In this document: in pieces, positions 8,259 through 16,300 of the stretch
Numbering within the stretch: the first letter of the stretch is position 1
Layout: each line of letters starts with the position of its first letter
Source of the DNA: Auxenochlorella pyrenoidosa
Taxonomy: Eukaryota > Chlorophyta > Trebouxiophyceae > Chlorellales > Chlorellaceae
Reading direction: 5' to 3'
Length of the DNA stretch: 19,649 nt
Assembly (NCBI GenBank): GCA_001430745.1
Contig: KQ481997.1
Span: 290,504-310,152, forward strand
The notes under the pieces: generated by a model
Database searches by the model: none
What the model was told of the DNA's origin: nothing
The model's input: the letters and a program-made list of their open reading frames with translations, nothing else
Position numbers and translations under genes: made by a program

Positions 8259-10529
8259 TCAGTCTGCCGCCTCGAGCTCTGCCAGAAACTCTGCCTCGCT
8301 GCGCTGGCCCCCGCACATGTTGCACTCGAAAAGCGGGCCTCCGGGGCGGCCCGCCGGCTGGCCCGGCAGCGGCGCCAGCGTGCCGTAGCACCCGCCACGC
8401 GGGCACACATACTTTAGCAGGAAGAGGTTGATGTAGGCGGGGTCTGCCTGCTGCTGTGCCGCCTGCTGCCCGGCAGCACCCGGCTCTGCAGCGCCCTGCT
8501 GCTGCTGCTCGCCGGCGGCGCACGCGTGCGCGTGCCCCGCGCCGTCTGACACTGCTGCCCCTGCCGCCTCTGCATCCTCCATGCCTGCATCCTCGTCGGT
8601 CTCCCATTCGCTCTCCTCCTCTGACCAGGTGGCCTCCTCCTGCAGCGGGGCAGGGAAACCATGGGCGGCAGCGGTTAGATGAGGCAGAGGAGGGGCAGGG
8701 AAGCCGCGGGCATCAGCGGTTGGATGAGGCAGCAGCGCAGGAGGCCCAGCGGCGCCGCCGCAGAGCAGCCAAGCCCATTCTGCGGGGCGCAGCTTGCCTG
8801 CAGCCTCCCAAGGCGGCAGGGCCCAACCCAAAGCACAGGCGCGGCGCGCCAGGACTGCTCGCAGCGCGGGAGGGCTTGCGCAGCCAAGCCCGCTGGCCCA
8901 GCTGCTGCGCCTGGCACGTCCCCCTCCGCAGCCCCGACTAGCAGCCAGCCCCACCTTGCATCGGGGGCAGGTGCACTCAAATCCATAGTCCTCACGGCAG
9001 CGCTGCTGCCGCTCCCCCAACGGCCACGGCAGCGGAAAGTAACTCTGTGTGATCTCCTCTCCTGCAAGGGGCGAGAATGGTTCGGCACGGGTCTGGTGGG
9101 CGCAGGGCGGCCGGCGTGCACACGCCTGGGGGCGGGTGCTGCGCTTCACACCTGCCGGGTGTGGCCGGGGCAGGGCCAGCGGGCGCCCCGCATCTGCGCT
9201 GCGCACCTGCGCCAGGCTGCAGCGGCCAGCCGCAATGGGGCAGCACCCACCTTCTGGGATGTCGTGCAGTGCCCGGAACTCGACGGCAGCGTTGGCGGCG
9301 GGGGCGGCGTCCTCGCCGGGCGGCCGGTCAAAGCGGTCAAAGCGCGCCACGTTGGGCAGGCACTCGTGGTTGATCAGCGAGGGCTGCGCGTACAGGCCGG
9401 TGCCACGCACGCGCCGCTCGCCCTGCGCAGCAGGCAGGAACCAGGCACAGAGGTCCCCACTTTGGGCCCAAATAGGTAGGGACTGGAGCAGCAAAGCTGG
9501 GGCACAATCGGCTGTGCATGTTGCACCAGCCAGGGGAGCATGCCCACAGCCCACTGCTCCCCAGCAGGAGGCAGCGGCAGCACCCCGGAGGCAGCAGTGC
9601 GACGCCACAGGCAGCATCAGGCTGGGGGGGAGAGCCGCGGCGAGGCGGCGGTAAAAACAGGAGTCGGCGGGGCTAGGTGCGCACGTCGGGGGCAGACGGT
9701 GCCATGATGCCGTAGCCGTTTGCGGCGTCCCGCCGCAGCAGCTCTGCTACCTCGTCCAGGCTCAGGGACGCAGCGGGCCCAGCACCCCCCGCTGCCAGCG
9801 CGTGGCTTAGCCTCCCGTGCAGCTCCCGCACTTCTGTGCTGCTGGCAGCCCAGCCGCCATGGCTGCCGCCGCCGCTGCCGTCTGCTGCCGCCTCTTGGGG
9901 GGGCAGGGCGGGCGGCGCCGACAGCGACGTGATTGTGGACAGGCGCTCAGCAGCAACGGCGTCGCCTGCAGCTGCCGCCGCGCGCAGGCTGCAGCAGCGG
10001 AACAGGAACTGCAGCGCCGTCTGCTGCTCGTCTGACAGCCCCGCCAGGTTGCAGGCCGACAGCAGGCGGCAGACTGCTGGGAAATGGCTGCCCGGGTCGG
10101 CGGCAGCGGCGGCTGCACAGGCCGCCCCGCAAAAGCCCACGAGTCCGCAGGTGGGGCAGGCCACCACCGCTGCCGCATTTTCCTCTGGGATTTGGGGAAG
10201 GAGGGGTATGGAAAGGATGGTTGCAGCGAAAGCACAGCATCGCTTGGTCTGCCTGTGGTGCTGGCAGCGGTGGCGGTGGTGGCGGCGGCAACATGGGCGG
10301 AAGCAATGCAATGAGCTGAATAGCGTGCATTAGATCATTTTCAGCGCATAGCCCACTCACCCAAGGAGTTAAAGGCACGCAGGCAGTGAGAGCAGAAGGC
10401 TGCAGCAGTGCCGTGCTGCGGGTAGAGCAAAATCGGCGATGCACGCATGACTACATCGCCGGCACTGATCGCGCGGGCTGCAAATATGCCGCGTCCCCTG
10501 CCGGGCGCCTCCTTGGCGTGCACTAGCAT
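8259..10529 (-). CDS. SET- and MYND-domain protein, ASHR2/SMYD-like putative lysine methyltransferase
   Basis: Exons in transcription order: 10529-10361, 10184-9685, 9422-9251, 9061-8955, 8639-8259; phases agree and give 442 aa. The split SET domain begins at residues 11-34 (RGRGIFAARAISAGDVV). A MYND-type zinc finger follows, with Cys pairs CSHC, CPTC and FCGAAC plus H-x4-C. The SET core has GTGLYAQPSLINHECLPN (N241, H242, C244), which forms the SAM and pseudoknot region. Catalytic-type Tyr288 lies in EEITQSYFP, and the post-SET cysteines are C310, C312 and C315 (CTCPRC). An acidic insert (EEATWSEEESEWETDED) leads to a C-terminal zinc-ribbon-like segment with KYVCPRGGCYGTLAPLP and ECNMCGG. 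This order matches Arabidopsis ASHR2 closely, including the acidic insert and the GTLAPLP motif. SMYD relatives methylate histones or other proteins; the substrate here is unknown. The start at 10529 matches family N-terminal length, but a 5' UTR intron ending near 10590 is possible. Confidence 0.9.
8647..8735 (-). repeat. 45-bp tandem duplication before SET/MYND exon 5
   Basis: Two copies of a 42-45 bp unit starting GGGGCAGGGAA on the + strand (8647 and 8692) lie directly inside the acceptor of intron 4. Only the copy next to exon 5 keeps a CTGCAG acceptor. Confidence 0.8.
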
Positions 10530-11105
10530 ATTGTGCTGCTCGCTCGCAACACCCTTGTGCGGCTGTGTGGCGTTCTGAATAAGCTTCTGAGGAGCAGAAA
10601 CGACAGCAACAAAGAGCATGGCTGGCATGCAGGTTGTAAGTGACATCCACGCTGTGCTTGATACTGCCGCGGTCGCGGGGCGCCTGGGCAAAATGTCACG
10701 GGCTGTGAGGCCTAGAACATCCAACCAGACCAAATAAATCTCAAGAAGGTTACGATCTAGGGGAATGGCAAGGGCACGGCAATACGCATGAAGCATGGCA
10801 GGCATGAAAATGGCAAAAGAAAGCAACAGAAGCAACAGCGGTGGCACTGGGAGGACGGGCAGTTCTACACGACATGAAGACAAGACCACACACTTGTATG
10901 CGGCAGATTGGAGCCATGCTCACACGAAACAGGTGTTGACATGTATACTGCGGCCAGGGCCGCAAAAATTGGCGGGCACCAAAAATCTCATGTTGCAGAG
11001 ACGTGGCTTGAAGGTGGGGTGAGCGTGCCACCAGTTCGTAACGACTTCACACTCGAAAGCTTGAGTAGACTGCAAAAGCTGTGCCGGGCGCAGCAGTCCA
11101 CTTCA
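10530..11105 (-). promoter_or_regulatory. Intergenic region: 5' side of the SET/MYND gene and 3' UTR of the CxxC-protein gene
   Basis: These 576 bp lie between two genes of the same strand. The part near 10530-10890 stays open on the minus strand in frame with the SET/MYND start, but its codons are not G/C-ending like real exons here. A good acceptor (pyrimidine tract then CCTCAG, ending near 10591) suggests a 5' UTR intron. No TATA box or polyadenylation signal is identifiable with confidence. Confidence 0.45.
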
Positions 11106-12769
11106 CTAGAACATCTGCACGCATGGGGAGGCAAGGGGGGCGCAGCGGTCAGCGCAGTGGGAGGAGGAAGCTCAGCGCAGCACTCACGGCCGCTGTCCGC
11201 CCTTCTGGCACCGCTGTGCATGCCGTACGCGCCAGCCCCGCTCCCGCCCCACACGCCGGCTCACCTTTGCTGCGCGCGCGACCCGCCGAGAGCAGCCGGC
11301 CCCCGCCTTGCGCCACCCGCGCTGGCACTTGTCGCAGGCAGTCTTGTTGGTGCTGCAGCCGCCTGGCGCGCAGCCTGCCGTGCAGCGCACGCACTTCCCC
11401 GTCACAGGGTCCACCCCACCCGCGGAGCAGAAGCTGCACTTGTCGGCGTTGGAAGAACAGCTGCAAGCAGGGGGCCCAGGCAGAAGAACGCAGGTGTTAA
11501 GCTTAGGGCGGGTTCGGCACGCGAGCAGCTAGCTGGCAGGCAGGGCCATGCAGAAACACACAGCCGACGATATTCTCCAACAGATGCTGGCGTTGGTGGG
11601 ATGCGCGCTTGCCTGACACAGTCTGGGTCGGTGCAGGGCACGCAGGCACCGCCCTTGATTCCAAAGCCAAAATTGCAGCTGCGGCAGGCGCCCGTCTTGC
11701 CATCACAGGACGCGCACTCAGGCGTCTTGTCCTGGCACTGCGGCAGAGGCAGCGGGGGCGCAGGCACGCAGCTGCTTCATGCATAGCAGGCCCTCTGCGC
11801 GAGCAGCTGTCAGGGAGAAAGGTATACTGTGCATGCCTGGGGCTGGCAGCGACCGCAGCGCCGACATCGCTGCCTCTGACACCGCAGCGCCCACGTCGCT
11901 CGTTGCGCCCGCCTCACTGCGCCGCCTGCTCCGCTGTACAGCCCAGCGGCACCCCACGAGCTCTCCCTGCCGTAAGCCCGCATATCATCGGCAAGAAAGT
12001 CCGCAGCTTGCAGCTTCCTTCAAGGGCTTACCATGTGGCACCGCCCATCCTTGGGGTTGGCAAAAAAGCGCCCCACCGCCAGGTTGGGGCTGTCTCCCAC
12101 TGGCAGGCCGTTGCCGCTGCACTGGTCGCACAGCTTGGGCCCCCGGGGGCAGCTGGAGCAGTAGGCATCGCTGCAGGTTCCCCAGGCCGCCGCACCTGCA
12201 GGGCAGGCAAGCCGCAGACGGCCATTTCGGAAGGTCTGATGTCGAGAAGATGGTTCGACAGATGGTGCGAAAAGCTCAATGTGCAGCAGCGATGAGAAGC
12301 GAGAGGAGTGGTGTTGGGGCTGCTCCTTGGAAACATGAAGACTAACGAACAATCAAATTGGGTGGGCAGATGCACACGGGGGGTACAGCAGGACCGCGGT
12401 ATGGGCCCGATGGCAGCGCCAGCAGGCAGAGATGGGTGCTTTGCAGGCGCGGCTGGCGATAAGCGGGAGGAGGGCGGTGCTGCCCAAGGCCAGTCCAGGC
12501 GAGCCGTCAGGCATGCTAATGCCAGAACTCATTGAGGAGAGATAACGGTTTGTTTCAACAAAGGCTGGCACCAAGGGGCAGGCTGGCCAGGCCCCCGCTG
12601 GGGGGTGCACAGCCGCCAGCGGCAGCGGCTCCGCCGCCGCTGGAACACAGGCCTGTGCCAGCCGGGCCGCTGCGCCGGCGGCGGCAATTCTACGCTCCTC
12701 ATCGCGCCAATTGCGTGGTCGAGGCTCACCGCTCACTGCAAGCGCCAGGAGGACCAAAATGGTTCTCAT
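11106..12769 (-). CDS. Small secreted cysteine-rich protein with CxxC repeats, family not recognised
   Basis: Exons in transcription order: 12769-12730, 12195-12032, 11737-11613, 11460-11265, 11114-11106; phases agree and give 177 aa. Exon 1 encodes the signal peptide MRTILVLLALAVS, cut short by a strong GTGAGC donor. The mature chain holds 24 cysteines, 20 of them in ten CxxC pairs (CSSC, CDQC, CHMC, CASC, CRSC, CVPC, CVSC, CSFC, CVRC, CDKC) spaced like furin-like or growth-factor-receptor Cys-rich domains, or protist variant surface proteins. No membrane anchor is visible. Intron 3 has a GC donor (CAG|GCAAGC). The last exon is only ATG TTC TAG. Reading through its donor instead would add a basic tail ending at 11184. 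A disulfide-bonded extracellular role is inferred from composition alone; it may be one of the many lineage-specific algal Cys-rich secreted proteins. Confidence 0.72.
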
Positions 12770-13391
12770 GTTCCTCCGGTTGTGCCGCAGCTGATTCCTC
12801 GGTGGCGCTCAAGCGCTCTGAGATTGGTCCAGGGATTGGAAAGAGGCGCGAGATCCGCCCCGGCTGCCCGCCTTCCTGCCTGTCTTGCCAGCAGCCACAC
12901 CGCCGCCCACAGCGCACAGCATGCTCGCTCCCGCACCACCTTCAGTCCCACACCACCCCCCTCTATCCAAGCTGCCAGTGCACACTGTCAGCTTCCCAAG
13001 GCGGTGCTGCCGCAACTTGAGGGCCCCCCCGCAAGCCTGTTCCAGGGTGGCAATGCATGCCACACGTGTACGGCACAACAACCGACGCCAACCGACGTCT
13101 CTCGCGTGCCTGAGCTACTCATAGCGCAAACTTGGCGGCGCTTTAGGCTTTGTACGTCATCCGTGCACTGAAATGGCATTAGCAACGCGGAAGGGCAAGC
13201 ACAGTCCTGAAGGCAGGCAGATGCTGGAATCGCCGCTGATTCCACCCTGGTGAAAGGGCATACAAGGGGCATCCCATGCAGCATAGATGCCTCTGTTTTG
13301 AGAAAGGTGCCCTACGGCCTTACCGAGGTGCCCCTCCCTGCCTTTGAAATCCTCCACCTCCGCCGTGGCCCTGTGGGCAACCCTGTTGACA
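12770..13391 (-). promoter_or_regulatory. Intergenic region: promoter of the CxxC-protein gene and 3' UTR of the GH36 gene
   Basis: These 622 bp separate two minus-strand genes. Near 13078-13100 there is a direct repeat of AACCGACG, the second copy running into GACGTC, and near 13152 TACGTCAT. GACGTC and TGACGT are cores recognised by plant bZIP factors, so they are candidate upstream elements for the CxxC-protein gene. This is inference from short motifs. The start codon at 12769 has A at -3. No coding sequence with family similarity is seen. Confidence 0.4.
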
Positions 13392-16300
13392 TCAGAAGCG
13401 CAGCTCCCAGTCCACTGCCAGCGGCAGGCTGGGCGGCACCTGCCAGCTCAGAGCGCGCTGCTGCGCGTGGTATGCAAACGGGACCGCCACGCCCCGCGGC
13501 CCGGCCACCGCCACAGCCGCGGGCCGCTGGCTGCAGTAGGCCAGCAGGCGGCCGTGGCCCCGGGTGGACAGCCGGAAGGCAGGGCGGCCCTGCTCCTCGC
13601 CAGCCTCAGCCCAGCCGCAGCTACAGGCAGGAGTGGGGTGTCAAGGAGAGGGGGGAGCGGGGTGCTTTGGGTGGGAGCGGCACCACAGAGGAGGCAGGGG
13701 CAGGCCAGCTGAAGCGCGCACGCGCCGAGTCCACTGCACAGGCGCAGCGCAGCAGTCTTTCCTGCACTGGCGGCACCAGATCAATTTTGGTGTTCCGGGC
13801 TGCCGTGCAGAATCAGGCAGCGCCTGCTGCACATGCCATGCTCACCTGACCACCGCTCCGCCGGCGTTCAGCATGTCTGGAAGGCCGATGGGCGCCACTC
13901 GGGGCCCGCCGCCCGGCGCCGCCTGCACCCGCGCCAGCGTGAGCAGCTCGCTGCCGCCGCCGCCGGCCAGCTCTATGGGCACGGTGTCATCGGCGCCCAG
14001 CAGCAGCAGCTCCTGAGGGCGGGGCAGGCAGGGCCCGGGGGGGAGGCAGTTGCAGGGCGGGGGAATGCCTGTCCAGGGGCATGGCGTCGCCAACACCCAG
14101 CAGCATCAACTCCTGAAGGAAGTGGGGGGCTCGCTGAGCAAGTGGGGGGCTCTGCTGCAGGACGAGGGCCTGCCTGCTCCTGCTGGCTGGCTGCAGAGGC
14201 TGGCCCATACTGTCCCTTATGTCTGTTTGCAACCGAGCAATGGTCACGTTGTGGCGAGCAACAGGGCTAGATCTGTGGAGCTGCGGCGGGGGGGAGCCCG
14301 CAAGCGGCGATTTGGCAGTGGGCAGCCGCGGACAGAACTGGACCGAGCGCAAGGCGCTCCTGCTGCTGCCCCCCTTGCCTGGCGGGAGTCGATATAGGCC
14401 ACACACATCGGCGCCGCCTCCGGCGCCGCCTCCTCCGCATCGCCAGCGGGCCCCGCCGCCGGCGGCACCAGCCCCGGCACATCAGCAGGGCCGGCATGGG
14501 CCGTCACGGCAGAGGGCTGGGAGGTGTGGAAGTGGAAGCCGCGGCGGGGGGTGCTCCAGGAGGCGCCCTGCGGGCGGAGGGGTGGTGGGTGGGTGGGGTG
14601 GTGGGGTGGTGGGGGGTGGGGGGGAAGGGGCATTTGCGTGAGCACAGGAGGTACTCCACGAGGCGCCCTGCAGACTGAGGGCGGTCAACTTAGGTCAACC
14701 GTGCTGCGTCCGGAGTGCGGGTCATTTGACCTCTCCCGCCGCGGCAGTCGTGTCACGGTCAAACGGTACAGCGGGAGCGGCGTGCTGGGGCACCGGGGAG
14801 GCGAGCGGGGGGGTAGAGCGAGAGTGGTGGACTTCTGCAACCTCAGGTTCCGGCCGAGGCGCGCCTCACCGCACGTGGGCAGCCCCGGCTGCACAGACAA
14901 GAGCCTGCAGGCCGCCTGGCGGCCCCACCCCTCCTTGCCTGCACGTTGAAGGCTGCCAGCACAGCGTTGCAGCGGTTCCAGTTCCACACCTGCGCGACAC
15001 AGCAAGGAATGAGAAGAAACGAAGAAGAAAGAAAGACAGAAAGCCACTTGGGGCGCGGCCCAGCCATGATAGGGGTCCCGGCCAGCAGCTGTTGCCGGCA
15101 GCAGCCAGTGCACCCCTGCGCATGGAGGGCCTGGCAGCGGGGGCCGCTGGCACAAGGAGCCTGCCTACCAAGCACGCCTATCGCGCGCATGCATGGCCAG
15201 GCTCTGGGGCCAGGCTTTGGGTCCTAGAAGGTAGAGCTGTTGCCGCTGTGCCCGCTGGGGCGGCGCACCTTGAGCGCGGAGCGGCCATCCCCGTTCACAT
15301 CCAGGAACAGGCAATCCGGGGTGGGCCGCCCCGGCAGCAGGCAGCGCAGCACTGCGGGGCAGTGGGGACGCGGAGTGCGGCAGGGTGGCTGGGGATTCGC
15401 ACAGGGCTCCAGTCTACCCAGCCCCGGCCTTGCTGCATCGGCTGCTGACGGCCAGCCAGGCAGCCACTTTCACATGTGTGACAGCAAAGCGATGGCGTGC
15501 CAAGCCCGACACAGTGCGCGTCACAAGCACCGGCATGCCGCATGGAGTGGCGACGCGCCGGCATGGACAGCCCACCTGAGCCGTCGGGCAGCAACGGTGG
15601 CAGTCGTGGGGTTGGGCGGCAGGCAGGAACAGTAAGGGCAAATGGGCAGCCCACCTGAGCCGTCGGGGAGCACCAGGCGGCGCAGGAGCGCAAAGTCGTG
15701 CTGGCCGGGCTTGTCGGAGCAGTAAACAGGGCCGCCTGCTCACGAGTGCAGAGGGATGAGTTTGGAAGGGCATGTGAGGGGGTGGGGGTGGGGAGTGGGG
15801 GGCTCGGGGCCAGGGCGGGGCATGACAGGGGCTCCCTGGCAGGTGCAACTCCTCTAGCGCGCCGCGACAGCTGGCTGGGCAAACAGGAGGCAGCTGGCGA
15901 GGCGGCGCTGTCGACAGACCCGGCAGAAGCCCGACAGCTGTTTTTCCTTATTCAGCATTGCACAACAGCCTCCCTCCCGCGTGCCCACCGCTGACGGCGC
16001 GGGCGGTGGCGTGCAGCGGCGCCGCGCTGTGCCTGCTGTGGAACATGTCCTGCCAGGGCAGGGCGGGGCGGGGTGGGCGGCGTGAGGTCAGGGACGGTTG
16101 GCCGGCGCTGTGCGCGCTGGGGCTGCGAGGGCCTGCAGAGCCCACCAGGACTTCCGACTTGATTGTAAAACCAGGCATGTCCTGACTTTTTCGCGCCTCC
16201 CCCCTGCCATGCTGAGGGGCCGCCCGGACCATTTCTCTTTACTACCGCACACGAGACGGCCAGGCACATCCCCGCACTCCGCCCCCGCCCCTTGCCTGGC

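Noticed and set aside
10530..10889. 120-residue N-terminal extension of the SET/MYND protein from an ATG at 10889
   Set aside because: The frame is open, but codon use is not G/C-ending, it contains a good intron acceptor, and family members begin close to the 10529 start.
10908..11786. 292-codon open frame on the plus strand
   Set aside because: It lies opposite the CxxC-protein exons and has no family features; low A+T content leaves such antisense frames open by chance.
14726..15448. 240-codon open frame on the plus strand
   Set aside because: It is antisense to GH36 exons 13-14 and their introns, with no recognisable domain.
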